Counted from the stretch's first letter, positions 38,441 through 52,410 are shown. The stretch is DNA of 64,000 nt from Phorcus lineatus (GCA_921293015.1 OV121091.1:35882839-35946838); one strand, 5' to 3'. The notes: generated from the sequence alone by a model not told the origin. Numbers and translations: made by a program.

Positions 38441-40690
38441 AAGTGAAATCACTTTCTTTGTCAATCAAAATTCTTTTAAGAGAACAACTGCAACAGAGGC
38501 GGGCTTTGATCGCTGCAAACGTTGCCGACAAATACCTCAATATCACTGCAAACTTGGGCAGTGAGTACTCCAGAGCCATCAAACACCACAGCTTCTGTTG
38601 GTGTTTAATGAAGCCCTTATGTCAAATTGGTTCAACCTTCAAAAAAGTTTCTGTAACTTTACTTTCCAAAAAATCATCATTTTTTCATTCTCAGATCAAT
38701 GCAATATTGTTTCGTGAAAACTTTTTACGAAAGATTAAATTTTTTAAATCAGCTATAAATCTTTGAATATGAAAGAAATATTCAAGTTTTCCAATTTTTA
38801 AAAATCAAAGTTCTGCAATGTAACTAATGATGTTTTACAAATTAATAAAATTGAGTAAATAGGTAAATTTGATAAAACATATTTCAATTTTTCACTTTGC
38901 ACAATGTTTAATCTCCACAATCTGAGACTTTTCACATTATCTACTTTAACCTCCTCCCTGCTGGATTGTTTGGAGTTTTTTTCAGAGACGACCAAAATTA
39001 TAAAATTCTAACAATTACGTCACGTGGGCATACCTCATGTAAAGTTGTTCTCTACTTTATTATAATATTTTTTCATCACAAATCAAAATATATATGGAGC
39101 CTACAGCAGGGAGAAGATTAACAAAAGATGCACTTAGTTCCAAAGCATTGATAATCTATTGCCAAAAATAACACACAAAATTCTGTGGTTATACAGCTGT
39201 TAAAAAAACTAATTTGCTCCTAGAAAACTATATTATCATTCATGCCTTTGAACCCCAAATAACCTTAGCATGAAAAGACCATTATTCACTGAACATGGTC
39301 TATTTATGGAATAATTGGGAAAAAAAGAAGAAAGAATGTTGTGTTGTTTATTGTTTTGTAAACAACAACAAAAACAATCTTGTGGACATATCTACTATGA
39401 AGCTTAAGAATTTAGACCAAATCGCAAATACCTAAAAAAAAACAACCTTTAAATGTTAATTCCAAGATCTTTACAAGTAATTTTCAGCGGAATGACTGTC
39501 AGAGACAACTGTTTTTACGTCCATTGCCTGTATACAGCTCATTCAAGTGCTACTAATGGTCTAGACAGAGATTTCCCCTATCATTTGTAAGTCACCATTT
39601 ATATTCATCATGTCATGGCACTGCTGCCTATATATGTTAGAATAGGTTTCACAGGCTCACTAACAATATCTTTCCTAGAACAAAGTAATTTTTTAGTAAT
39701 AAAAACAATGTCTCCCAATTAAATCACAAAACAAGTTGATAAAAGACTCTTTACAAGAATTGCTTCCTTCTCGTAACACTTCATCTCAATCTCAAGCTAC
39801 AAAGGCAAAAGTATCCTGGGTAATATTCTTCATATCATTATCCTCTAGGACAATCTGTGCCTTCGTGATGGTAATGTGATGTCATGAACAATATTATGTC
39901 TTAATGCTGTCTTCTAATTGCAAATGGCCGCTGGTGACCAACCTGTGTGAGAGTATACTTTTGTGTTTTTTACTCAATTTCAAGATTTTGATGATAAGGT
40001 GAATATTATAATTGTAGTCATGTCATACAAGTTTTACAACACTGACATCCAGATAGGGTTATCTCTTGCTCTTGGTTTGGGACTACAAACACTCGGCACA
40101 TATGTCGAAACATTTCATGAAATTGTCATTCACATTTTCCTCGATTTGTGTTGTGGCTGAATCGAGTCAGCTGCAGGTATATGCCGCTTAATGGAATAGG
40201 GACAAATAAGCATATAAGTAGCATCACTGATTTGGGATTTACAAGGGGGATATTCAAGCCAAAATAACATATGTATCAGTAATGTCCATATGTGCACAGA
40301 TATGTAAAAAGGAAATAAGTTAACCTATTCCCTAATTCGGCAGTTGTAGAAATATGTAGTTACGACAGATGCATCAATAAGTTCTTATTCTTATTTCAAT
40401 GTCACAAATCAGATATATTTCCATGAAATAAACCTCTAAAACAATAAAACAATTGAAAAGAGATCTTTTTCCCTTTTATGTTTCAAAAAGCATCAATATG
40501 CAGCACCTTTTTCTTGGGCAGACATCTCTTGAAGAATTTCTATGTCTCCAACTGTATTTGGAATGACCACTCATCAATTGTTTTAATTGATAAGTAAGTA
40601 ATAATGTGCAACCATTCATTAACATCTTGGCTTCTCAGCAATGCACTCTTGGTTAGCAAAGTGAAACTACGACTATGACAAATATTGATA
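38441..40690. other. Mostly non-coding DNA
   Basis: AT-rich. A plus-strand segment 38481-38560 lies between TTCTTTTAAG and GGGCA|GTGAGT and is open in at least two plus frames. It could be an exon, but all readings are equally plausible, so I do not call it. Confidence 0.25.
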
Positions 40691-40699
40691 TGAACTCAC

Positions 40700-40803
40700 C
40701 AGCCCAAGCTTGACCGTTCCAGCGGTTGTACCCCTCCATTGATGAGGTCCCTTCAACTAGACATCAGCTACAGCAGGTGGGAGAACTTGAGCCAATCATC
40801 TTC
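40700..40803 (-). CDS. Candidate start-codon exon of unidentified minus-strand gene
   Basis: On the minus strand an acceptor-like CATTCCTACAG is followed by 104 bp ending in a strong donor GCTG|GTGAGT. The ATG at 40739 opens a 13-codon frame (MEGYNRWNGQAWA plus one base). Reading backwards in that frame a TGA precedes any other ATG, which supports it as the start. Two short upstream ORFs (about 11 and 3 codons) lie in the presumed 5' UTR. GC content is well above the surroundings. The protein is unidentified. If real, the gene spans more than 35 kb leftward with short exons, which would explain the apparent gene desert. Confidence 0.4.
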
Positions 40804-41754
40804 CTGTAGGAATGGACAATTTCAGGAGTTCATTAGGATAAAGCTGAGACTGGTAAAAGTCCTACCAAAGGAAGAATGGAATCGCAATGGATAAACAGCG
40901 GGGAAAAAACAGATTTACGGACAAACACTACATCACAATTTTATGAAATAGCATCAATAAGCACTTCACAAGCGATAACATAAAATGAAGCACTCAATAT
41001 GCAACAATGTTACTGAGGTGCCAGTTTTAAACACACCTGTGACCAGGTGTAAAATCCTTGGAGTCAAATTTGTGTGCACTTTTGGTGTTTATTTTAGTGT
41101 TTCTTAAATCTGAATTCTTGATATCTTAAATATTAACATGATTTAATTTGTACATAACCAAACATAACTCAGTACCTAAGTGTTGGGGAAACATTGATTA
41201 AACTGAAAACAACGAGACACTTCGTGACTTTGACACCTATATTAGTAACTTCAATCTAAAGTAAACAGGACCATTGAACAAATCACCTACACAACACTTC
41301 CTTATTGCAACATTCATTTGAGATAACATTTCAATTAACTTATATTTTATCAACAAAAAACTTTCTTCATAGTTATTTATACAATGAAGGTTATCTTTAT
41401 GTTGATGCAAGGCTAGGTGAAATTTTTATCTTTTAAGAGAAAGTAGATTTTATATAAAAATATATAATATATATCAAAGATCTGTATCGATACTAAAGCT
41501 TTCAATAATTCATTCTGGTAATCAATTTCACACCTGACATGAATTTTTTTTATCTCAAAGCGTAAGGTTATGAATCAAAGCTTGTTTTTATTCAGTATAT
41601 ATATGACTTTTGAAGGAGAAGCTATATGAAACTATATAGACTAAAACCTGATGTTACTCTCAACAGTTCATTAAAAAAACACTTGAATTTCTTTTTCTGT
41701 TTGTGCGGGAAATACTTTTTCCTATTTGGAAGTGTGAAAAGTGTCAATTGGTTG

Positions 41755-42050
41755 CATGGCTGCCCAAACGTGTGACATATGTCAGAACCAATAGGATACA
41801 ATCACCAACGCCATCACGCAAAGCCAACAGCAAATGTGCAAATATTAAACTACAGGACAACTAGATTAACATGTCACCATCTTGTAGGGCGGCCAACAAA
41901 ACCTGTTCTCGGACTTCACAGGGTGAGGATTAGAGCAACACGACGACTGTCATGATGGATAAAGTTCAGCTGTGCTGGCATTCTGGTGTCATTCCCACAA
42001 AGAGGACAGCGAATGGTGTGCTTATGCAATAGTCCAGCGTCAATAGTCAT
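41755..42050. other. GC-richer island upstream of the candidate start exon
   Basis: About 300 bp of raised GC lie 1.0-1.3 kb upstream (minus sense) of the 40.7 kb start exon. On the minus strand a 42-codon ORF from about 42049 reads HKHTIRCPLCGNDTRMPAQL and ends in TGA; on the plus strand an ATG near 41872 leads to a CAGG|GTGAGG donor. It could be a promoter region, a 5' exon or a fossil gene piece. No family was identified. Confidence 0.25.
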
Positions 42051-42354
42051 GGGAATTATCCTGAATTTAAGGATTTACTTCATAGGCATAGTTCAACTGA
42101 CTTGAGAGATTTCTATTATCCAAAACCAATATTTATCTGAATCCGCTTAAAAACTTGAGAAACTGCCAAATTTTAAGCTTAGAATATGTTTAGGTAGATA
42201 GATAATATCTTTTTAATTTAATCTGCATGTATCTCAACGCTAACATAAATTTATAATCACCTGAGATATAGATTTATCCGTACAAAATGGAAAAAATAAT
42301 GTACATAAACATGATAACAAAACTTAATGGCTTAACACAAATCTACACTTACAA

Positions 42355-42462
<108 letters not shown>

Positions 42463-42928
42463 CCATTTGCAAACTTACCAATTTTCAGAAACAACCAGTC
42501 ACTCCTGATCAAATAATACCAATAATGAAGTTTGACACATTTGATATTTACAACTCTGTGGTCCTTTAACAACTTAAATTACATCAAGTGCAAGTAAAAT
42601 TTACAAGCAGGTTGCACCTAGTGCAAGTAACAGTAAATGTGATAGCTTCAAAACATCATGATAGATAAACATACGGGATAGCAATGTGAAAATGGTTTTT
42701 TTCTCAAAAATCGTAAAATCTTATAGCTCAATGACTGACAAAGTTTAAACATGTGAGTTCAACCACTAATGCTTAATGTGTGGAATTGTAACATTTGTGT
42801 TTGGCGTTAATGCAGGGGTCAGGGGTCAAAGACACATGTATGACGCTTGAAATGTGCACTAATTTCAATGAAGTATAGACAAAGGCCACATGGTCTATGC
42901 TGTCATTGGCCTCTTGATAGTTTCATAC

Positions 42929-43062
42929 AAGGTGAGGTGATTTGGGGTTTCACACTGCTTTCAAGAGTATTCCACTTATATCTTAGCTGCTAGTATTATG
43001 GCAGGTACATAGGACACAACACCATTGTGGATATGCATTGCGGTTAAACCTGCGAGCATCAG
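42929..43062 (-). repeat. SINE fragment (CACCT-tailed family)
   Basis: Reverse-strand copy with AAGGTGAGGTGATTTGGGGT, TCCACTTATATCTTAGCTGC and AACACCATTGTGGATATGCA. Head missing. Confidence 0.7.
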
Positions 43063-46000
43063 CTGAAACTATAAGCAACCATTGGCGGTAATTATGCACT
43101 ACAGTTTCATACCATGATCTCAACAGAAAAACTGAGGATAATTTAAATAAAAATGATGTCTGACAGTTATTTACCACAAACATATACTTAAAAAAAAACT
43201 CAAAATAGATAGCAATCATATTTTTATAAAGAGGAATGAAGCTAGGTGTGATAGGACGACCAGACAAATTTCGGACATTCGTAACCGCGTAACTGAATCA
43301 GAATCAGTGAGCCATGAAAGTGCTAAAATTTGACTCAAACGTAAACATGAGAATTAAGTAGATACAGTTTGGGATTTTAAGAAAGGGAAATTCTATGAAT
43401 TTAAGAAGAATAGAAAGTAGGAAATGAAAATGAAAGAGCCGGCTATAATTTGATGAAAGAGAGAAGATTTTTTGGTGCAACCATATTTTGGAAAGTGCAA
43501 CCAAAGTACCCTATATCATGTTGCACCTAGTGTGATCTCTTCAAGACACACTTAATTGAATATTGGACTTATATATGTAGAAAGATACTATGTATCCAAA
43601 CTTATTTCTGTTTCCAGATGTATAATTCAAAGTAAGATGACATAAAAAAAAACTATCTTATTGTGACACAATTCTTTTTTTAACACAAATATATCATTGA
43701 TTAACAATGTTAAAATACTTCTTTCAATTATAACATTTTTATTATTACAAATTATAACAAATGGATTTGAGAAACACCACATATATGACTTCTGGAACAT
43801 CATCAACTGAGATTATATAGAGCTATCAATTCTAAACTCTGGGATTGACGACTCTGGCTGTTGATAAATCAACATTTACTGACATTTACTTTTACAAATT
43901 TCAAACTAGGGCATAGAGTAGATAGTAAGATTGAAGCTTACATGGAAACGCAGCACAATGATTTCAGGAGCTGCTCCTTATTTCCAAAGCTCTTACAATA
44001 CCCTCATAACCATCAAACCGCAAACCTCCTCTCACCAACAGCAGGTTCATCATGAGTGAGTGAGTGGTTCATGACAAAGAGTCGAAAAAAGGTGAAAAGT
44101 ATATAGATGGGCACCTTGACATACCATGCTATAAGCCTCTGGGACCTTTGAAGCCTAATGACCTTAAATTGGGATTTTTTTTCTAAAAAGCCTCCTCTCA
44201 CAACAGCCGGGTTCATTATGGCTATGGTTAGCATGTTATTTTCTTAATCCACTGAAATATCATTATACAGGGAGCTTGAAGCCAATATCTCAAAAGTTCT
44301 CAAAGAACTCAAAGTTCTTGTCATCCAGGTGTTTCCGCTATTACTAGATGCAAGTCATTCCATTTGCTGGGTTTATATAAATAGTGACGTGAGGCATATG
44401 GCCTGATAGATATCATAGTGTTGTTAACGGGAAAAAAATCCCTCAAATTTAAACACATTCTTTATATAATAAAAATCAAATATACATCAAACTAGATTTT
44501 TAAGTCTGCCAAGGAGTCTTTCACACAAGATTTGAACTTTCTTTGACGTGAGTCCCAAAGATATCTTATTCATTAGGGTGTGACCCCAGTTGCCAAATGG
44601 TGAATATTACTGATTTCATCTTCCTAGAGTGAGTGAGTGGTTCATGACAAGGAGTCGAAAAAGGTGAAAAGTATATAGATGGGCACCATGACATGCCATG
44701 CTATAAGCCTTTGGGACCTTTGAAGCCTGATGAGCTTAAATTGGAATGTTTTTTCCCCCCAAGAGATTTTTTCACAGAAATTCAAATTGAATGGTAGTAA
44801 TCAATATTAGATTTAAACATTGAATTACAATATATGAACAATTAGAGTTTGTATTAGATTTTAGAAAATGCTAGAAGCCATTTGCATGATGTGTATTCAC
44901 TTATGACTGACTGACAAGGCTTAGTGTTATTTTGTCTCTCTTTACCCAAAGATTACTCAAGAATATGTCAATTGCTCTTTGTCACTAGCCTCATCACTGT
45001 ATATTGATAGTGTTATTTCATCAATATGTTATTGCAAGATTTACATACATCTAATAGACAGGTGAAAGACAAGCAAAACGGAACTAAATCAATATATTCC
45101 AAGCTAATTACACCATGAATGAAGAACTTTTCAAGCAATTTTTACACACTTGCCTATGTTAGGATTGATTAAACTTACTCTGCCTTTTTAAACAATTTAA
45201 TTATATTTATTATACAAAAATGCAAATGAATTGAAAAACAAATTCAGATTAATAACTTTTTAGCATTTTTATACATAAATCATAATATATATATTCAATG
45301 AACTCAAAAGTAATTAGTAACTTTATCTTTTAATATATGGGCAAAATTGATTTCCAATCCCTAACCAGTAGATAGGGCCACACCCTAGATCAATGCACAT
45401 TGCATGTGAAGCCCTCACAAAGGTTGTATCAGTGAGTCCGAGATTCAGCACAAACACTGAAAACGTGACTGGACAGTAAGAGGGCTTTGTACCTGTATGG
45501 ATATCTATAATTGGATACATCTTGCATGATGCTCTCAGCTCATGGTGGTGTACAGTGTGCTAAAGTCAAAGTTCTCCTATACGCCTTACATCAGTTTCTT
45601 AACTTTGAAATTAAGAATCAAGTCAAGTAGCTCTGTATGTCAGACAGAAGACATGCCTCTGTTAAACATTGATTGTGATGAAATAAGTAACAAAGATCCT
45701 AGCCTTGTCTCTATCAAATAAAAAATTGTCCTACATCATATACTATATACAGTTTATTATGTCTTGTAAGGAATAGGCCTATGTGCACACAGTCCAGGTG
45801 AAGGAGCTCCAGTCTCCTGTTATCAGACAAACAGAGAGATCAACCAGAAATATTGCTTATCGGCATGATTGCACAATAAGGTTTGATTGTAAGCATTCAT
45901 TATTCTTCTTTGTCAAAATAAGGTTCAAGATATGACAGAGGATACTTGGCAAGAAACAAGCAGGCGGAGTCAGCTACATCCCCTACCATTGGTGTAAAAT

Positions 46001-47680
46001 ATACTGAAATAGATTTTATTCAATCCTTACTCAAGGACTAACACTTTTGATGAAATTATGTTAAAGCTTCATGTTCAACATCCACCAGATGAAGTTTAAA
46101 TGAGCTCAGTACTTTCAAGTTCTGTCCTTGAAAAAGAAGAGCATGTTTTGTTTCCTTCTGGAAAAATATAAAAATTTGAAAACAGCAAAAGGCCATTTGA
46201 GCCAGGCCATTACGATACTGAGTAGGGTCATACATTGGACTAAATTTTATATTGCGATATCTTGCAATAATATTGCAATACATTGAATCTACTTTATTTC
46301 CAAGTTTTTATGATTGCTGTTCACTTTTAAGCATGAAAAAAAATTCCTTTCTAAGCTTTCAAAATATAAAAAAAATCCTCAAGGAAATATAATATTTAAA
46401 TGATAAGTGTTGGTTATATAAAAATTCAAAACTAGAGTCTGCCACTTCTAATACATTCAAACATATGTTCTAACAAATCAAAACATTTTCTTTATTCTTC
46501 AACCTGCAATTGCCTTCAGGGGCACTATATTGATAAAATGAAAATCATATTGTGATTCTTGTATTAAGGCATATGAGAATATAAGCAGTCACTTTAGCTT
46601 TCTATCGTTAAATCAAATATTTATTTTTCTTTACATTTGAAAAAGTTAAGATGTCCGAAGTCCACTTAAAATGAAAGAGAGTAAGTTTCATGAATTTTGT
46701 ATATAGCTTCAATAGAGTCAAAATATCCTATGATCTGAGTTGAGTTCAAATCGCCTATCTAAAGTTGCATCTTTATCTCTTAAATGCCAAAATTATGACA
46801 TTTTCCTGTTTTTTTATTGTAAATTAAAAACGGCTAAATATATGTTAAGAAGTCAAACATCAGCGCCCCGTTTTCATGTATACTAGTGAAATTACCTTCT
46901 TAGCAACGCTGACCTATATTTCTTGTTGTGTCTTCTATAAATGTTTCAAAAATTACGTTTGAGTGCGTGCGCCATTGTCTGATTTTCGATCATAAATCAA
47001 GACATTTTTCCTGTTTATTGACACTATGCTAACAGAAAAGCATTGATAAGTTAATTTTCAGAAACAACCACTTCTTGTCGATGAAATAACACCATTAAGG
47101 ATGTTTGACATATTTGACCAAAACAACATACATAACTAATTTACAGAAGACACAAAGCCAAACATGGGTTTGAAGTGTTCACTAGGTCATTTAACTAATG
47201 TATACGCAGAATTTTGACTTTGCAATATTGATATGGATGATTTCAATTGATCATTGACAACAAGAAAATATCATAACTTGGGCCTTTAAGAGATAAAGAT
47301 GTAAGTCTAGAGAGGCAATTTGAAATCAACTAAGGACATATGGTATTTTGAATCTTATTTTAGCTTCATGAAAAATTATAAAACATACTTTCTGTCACGT
47401 TAAACCAAATAAAATTATAGTACATGAATAAGTTATAAATTTAATTTGATGAACCAATATCAATGTGTAACAAAAAAAACTCTTTGAAAATCAACAAATA
47501 CCTTGTTCAACATTTCAAACATATTTGTAACACTCAATTGCTGTTTTAGATGTTATTGTACCATATCACATAGCACACTAGCTGTTTTATACACTTTATA
47601 TATATACCCAAGATGTGTTGATATTTTATGCAAGATTCTGTTATATATATCATTTTGAAAATAAAAAATGTATCAAAGAG
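43063..47680. other. Non-coding DNA with a few repeats
   Basis: A repeat of about 135 bp (GAGTGAGTGGTTCATGACAA ... GCTATAAGCC) occurs at about 44054-44187 and 44627-44765. It shares its end with the 10573-11957 family and is preceded by a short CCTCCTCTCAC direct repeat. A fragment related to 2190-2516 lies at about 45960-45995. No credible genes. Confidence 0.4.
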
Positions 47681-47791
47681 CAATGCATGAATGAATGAAT
47701 GAATGAATGAATGAATTGGATTACTTTAAAATATAGAGGATTAATGTTAAATAACACAGTAAATTATGTGTGAAGGATTATGTCACATGTT

Positions 47792-47919
47792 TTTGTATTG
47801 CTGACAAAAATAGTTCCTAGGTAAACAAATACGTTTACTGACAACTATTATAAATGCATCTATATGTGTAATAGTTGTCAGTGAATTTTCCAATTACGTA
47901 TTTTATTCAGCAATACAAA
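47792..47919. mobile_element. 128-bp palindromic MITE
   Basis: The outer arms TTTGTATTGCTGA and TCAGCAATACAAA are exact inverted repeats. An inner perfect 14-bp stem ACTGACAACTATTA (47837-47850) pairs with 47869-47882. Short (AATG)n runs lie on both sides (about 47685-47717 and 47934-47950). No ORF. Confidence 0.7.
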
Positions 47920-48964
47920 TCCCTGTGAATTGAGTCAATGAATGAATGAACAACACATGACAGAATGATAAACAAGACGGAAGAAGGAACTTATACACAT
48001 GATTTTGTTGTTGACATTTTGTGCACATTTCCCACATTTTATTATATTTTGAATCGCCAGTGTCGATGACACTGTCACTGAAAGCGACTGCATCCGCACT
48101 AATTTGATTATAACGAATGTTTAATAAATATTACCTACCTGAGACAGGTAATTACGTTATCAAACTCACAGATCACATGGGATGTGACTCTCACCTGTTG
48201 ACTGATACAGAGTTAACCCGTATTATCATCACTTGTTCCTATACAGGTGTGTAACTCGATTAACCATTTGTCGGAATATTGCATTGGCTGGATGTAAGAG
48301 TCAGCATGTCACCGAGATCGATATGTGCGTGTTCGTGCAGTGGTAAAGCTCCCGTCCCATTTTGCGTATACTTGAATAAAATGAAAATGAACACCTGTCT
48401 TAGATTTAACCACGTTTTAATTAATTGACCAATGAGTGCCATACATTGTAGTAACGATTATGAATACAAGAAGTGAGTTCTGGTTTCATTATGACTGTTA
48501 AAGGGATTTGCATCCATTAATTCCCTATCTACTTCAAAGAGGACAATCATTTCATTACAATGTTGTATGAATTTTCTAAAGAAATTGATATCTCCTGCTC
48601 ATGTTATTTCACAATGATAAATTATACCAGAGTTTGGAACGGCAACATTTAAAGTTTATTCATTTCATAACTATTTACGCCCTTCCCTATAGATAAACAT
48701 AGTTCATTTAAATGTTTTAAAAATAAAAATCTTTTGTAATTATCAATTATTGACTGAGATAGATACACTGTACAAACAAGACAAGGCTTTTGTAATTGTG
48801 CATATATCTATCTATGTAAAATCCCGAACATGTATATTTTTTTCCATGGAACTATGAAAAGATAATCAAGGAAAATGCATCATCGTTCCTTCCAATCAAA
48901 GTAATCTGAAAATAGCCACCATCTCCCCCTTCGCAAACTCTTACACCGTTACGTTAAACCCTGT

Positions 48965-49060
48965 CAGTGGCGGATCCAGGCTTTTCAAAAGGGGGGTCCG
49001 GACGGACCCCTGAACCCCAACCACCCCCCCCCCCCCCCCCCCCCCTTGGATCCGCCACTG
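48965..49060. mobile_element. 96-bp MITE with CAGTGGCGGATCCA ends
   Basis: A perfect 14-bp terminal inverted repeat CAGTGGCGGATCCA encloses a GGGGGGTCCGGACGGACCCC palindrome and a long poly-C run. CCTGT directly flanks both sides (48960-48964 and 49061-49065), a likely 5-bp target duplication. This end sequence is familiar from short animal MITEs, but I assign no superfamily. Confidence 0.75.
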
Positions 49061-49399
49061 CCTGTAAAAAAGTTTATACCTGTTTTGTTTATATTTAGTT
49101 CTCTTATTAAGTCTCAGCCATCGTAACGTGTGTAAGTAAGTTCAGTTTCTTTACTTTTGCAAAACATCAAAGACGAATATAAACGATAGTCACTGTAAGA
49201 ACTCTTTCCTATCGCATGAAGATGTTCATACCAGGGTATGAACAATTATTTAAAATTGTCCAAAAGCGAAAGAAAATGGTCCAATATGTACCTGCCTAGG
49301 TGTAGGAAGATTGCATTATATGAGGATGTATACATCTCGGATGATCTCTTTGGAAGAAATGACTTGAGTATCCTTAATCATAAGTGTACCATTAGTTAA

Positions 49400-49861
49400 A
49401 GAGCCACTCCGTGAGTTGTTGGTGTCATATATGCTAAACCTTAATCAATGGTGTCATTTAATCGCGAAGTATCGACTCTTACCAAAAAGACACATTTTAA
49501 AGCTTGTTGTTTTTTTACAGTGACAATATGAAGGTAGAATTATGCAATTATGATCGAAAACCGGACAGTGGCGCGCGTCAAATAGTCAAACGTAATTTTG
49601 GAGACTTATCGAAAACAGCCAGGAGGGCAGTTAGGAGTTTATAGTGTATATATAACTAGTATCCATGTATATTGGACGTTGTATTTACACCTCTGTGCAT
49701 TTATAAGGCTGTTTTTAGATTTTCATGGAAAACCAGTATTTGTCATATATATGTCTTTTGGACATGAAGAGTTCAGATGTTTTGATTTTATATCACCACA
49801 TATAACATTTACGTCCGTATCAAAGGTAAATAATATGTTATGAAAATCACGGAGTGGCTCT
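49400..49861. mobile_element. TTAA-flanked MITE, copy 1 (piggyBac-like target)
   Basis: The 462-bp element begins AGAGCCACTCCGTGA and ends TCACGGAGTGGCTCT, an exact inverted pair. It is flanked on both sides by TTAA (49396-49399 and 49862-49865), the target duplication of piggyBac transposons. A homologous element is at 56946. The 81-codon ORF inside is not conserved in the other copy and is not a transposase. Confidence 0.8.
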
Positions 49862-49865
49862 TTAA

Positions 49866-52075
49866 TATAGCCTGTGGGGACAGGTGACTACTGACATCTC
49901 TATGAAGAGGACTCCGCGTCGCTGAGAAAGAAATTTTAATTCTATGTCATCTAAGCAATAAACACATCATAGCTTATAATGTACCAATGTTGTTGGCATT
50001 CGAGAATTTGAAGCGGTGTAGCAATATGATGCCTTATATGGGTGCATAATGTGTTTAAACTGAATGGGTGGCGTTTCATCAAAGCTCCCAATGTCGTTGT
50101 TGGTTCTCACCAACTGCTTGGAAATGGTTGAATCGATCCTTGTAATGCCTTTTAGACATTGAGTCATTGGGTTTTCCCTATGATTTGCCCCTCTGGTTTG
50201 GGATTTAAACAAGTATCCTCAGATACATAAGAATATTTATGTCTCCTTTTATTTTAGACTTTTGAAAACAATATATGCTAACATAAGACGTAGAAATATT
50301 TGCGCTGATGGCTAATTGAGAGAAAATGAATAGAAAGCTATACACAAAGAAGGTTACGTTTTACATATGACCTGAACACAAAATCTGTTTCCTTATAAGA
50401 TTTTACCGATAAACGGTCTTTTACATCAGAAAAACATTAGAGGGATGAACAGGAGACTATTTCCCTCTGACCTGAGAGACCTAGCTTCATGGTTCGGTGT
50501 TCCTCGACAGGTTCTCTCATACAGATGGGAAAGTTGACTTCATTCCAAGACATGTAAACACGAGCATCTTGAATCGTATATGTGCTGAGTGTGTGACCAA
50601 AGCAGCTGCCGTAAAACAGGAGTTATGCGATCCCTTATTGTTAGGTTCTTGTGAGGATACTGGTTGTAGTTTTTTAACAAGTTATACAGACTGTGGAAGT
50701 TGCCCGATCCATTTATAGAGAATTGAAATTGTCAAAATCTCGAACACATGTAGTTTTTGTCTTGGACATCTTTGAAATAGAAATTGAGTTCGGAATATGA
50801 TAATAGCTTTGGTGAAATGTAGAAGACTTAAAACAGACATAAATAACGCATAGTTATTTAGTACTTTCAATAGATGTAAAACATACTCAGATTGTGAGTT
50901 TTAAAAAGTCATTAAATTCTAGTCAACTTGTCACGTAACTTTTCAAAATGAATAGGTTTTGTTTTTGTGTATATTAGGACACCCTTAAGCAACAAAACCC
51001 GCTAGCTTTCAGTTGAGGAATGATGTCTCTCTTTTAAATATAAATTCAAACATTTTTTAATTGAAATCAATATATCTATTATTGTCAAGTTTTTGTTAAC
51101 CAATTATTTCTTTCACTGAATGTGTACATATGATTATAGATGCATTTCTTCAAGTACATGTACTACACCAAACAAATGAAGAAAAACATATTTTCGGGCC
51201 TTTTGACCTTTTTGACAATGCTGAGTACTTGAGATGACGTGAATTGATAGATGCCATCAACTACCTTAATCTCTATATATAGAATATATGTTAACAGGTA
51301 ATCTATCCACAAAATCATTATCACTATCAGATGTCTTTTGCAAAAATCTTTGCATTCAACATCTGAATATTTGAATTTATTTTTATTACGATACTGGTAT
51401 AGATGTTATCGTTTTTGTTTATGTTTTTAATTATTAATAATTACCTGATTTTCTATGGCTGTTTGAAACTTTCTTACAAAGAACGTGGCTTGTGGCTATA
51501 TCTTAATTACGTTATCAGATAAAAACAATTAATCCAATTCATATAATCATATAATTTGAACACACTACAGTTAGTTTTAATCACTAACGCACTAACAATA
51601 GAAAATTAAAACAAATCAATCTATACTTTCAGAAGGTGGTGAATAATTGTTCACAAGCTTCTATGCTTATCGTTCAAAAAGTTTTGATATTCATTTAAAA
51701 ATTGAAATATAAAAATATATATTTAGCGGTGATCGTTTCTATTCAAAATTGAATTATGTCCCTTTGGTTTATGTATGCATTCGGAAACTCTCGGTTTAGA
51801 ACTGAAGATCAGAAACAATGTACAGCATTTCGAGGTGTTATGATTAAATATAAATGTCCGAACGAAGAATTTGTACAGGAAGGCTTTGCTTTTTTAATAA
51901 GACAAGCGATGAGAAATGAGGTATACATGTATATAATTAGATAGTCAGGGACTAGCAGTAGTTATCGGTATAACGCCTGTCATACATATGTTAGGATTAG
52001 CGTTTGCATTATTACTTTTATTTATTGCAACGGCTTGACTAGGAAAATGGCGGCAAGGCAGATTGGTGTGTGATA
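49866..52075. other. Non-coding flank left of the retrotransposon
   Basis: AT-rich. At 50497-50718 a 73-codon Cys-containing plus-strand ORF (RICAECVTKAAAVKQELCD) has no support beyond being open. AAAATGGCGGC, a YY1-type motif often near animal transcription starts, is at 52045-52055, just before the retrotransposon. Confidence 0.35.
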
Positions 52076-52237
52076 CTTTACTCTTTATCTCGAGAAGCAT
52101 AGACGATTAAAATAACAAGACAACAAGGAATTTGGGCCAAAACTTTAATGCGAAAGTCAAGCTTGAGTTGATGCAAATAAAGGGATCATCTGACCATGTA
52201 TGAAGGTCTTAAACCAAACAGGGTATTTATGAAACCC
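52076..52237 (-). repeat. Split direct repeat B2
   Basis: 162 bp, identical by eye to B1 at 52524-52685. Forms the 3' end of the retrotransposon on its coding strand. Confidence 0.95.
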
Positions 52238-52410
52238 CCTGAACACACAATGGGGGAATGCTAATGACAACTTAATAAATCAACAGCAAAAGGAAAAGCT
52301 GAACTTCAGCTACCTGCATGTAAAGTTACATTACATCGCTTATGCACCCCTAACCAGATAAGCTTGCAACCAATAATACTACTGGCTCTGGGAGGGAATT
52401 GATGGGCGGG
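52238..52410 (-). other. Spacer between A2 and B2
   Basis: 173 bp unique to the retrotransposon's 3' part. No ORF. In PAT elements coding sequence can lie here, but not in this one. Confidence 0.7.

Noticed and set aside
50497..50718. Cys-containing 73-codon ORF
   Set aside because: No homology I can name, no codon or splice support; likely chance.
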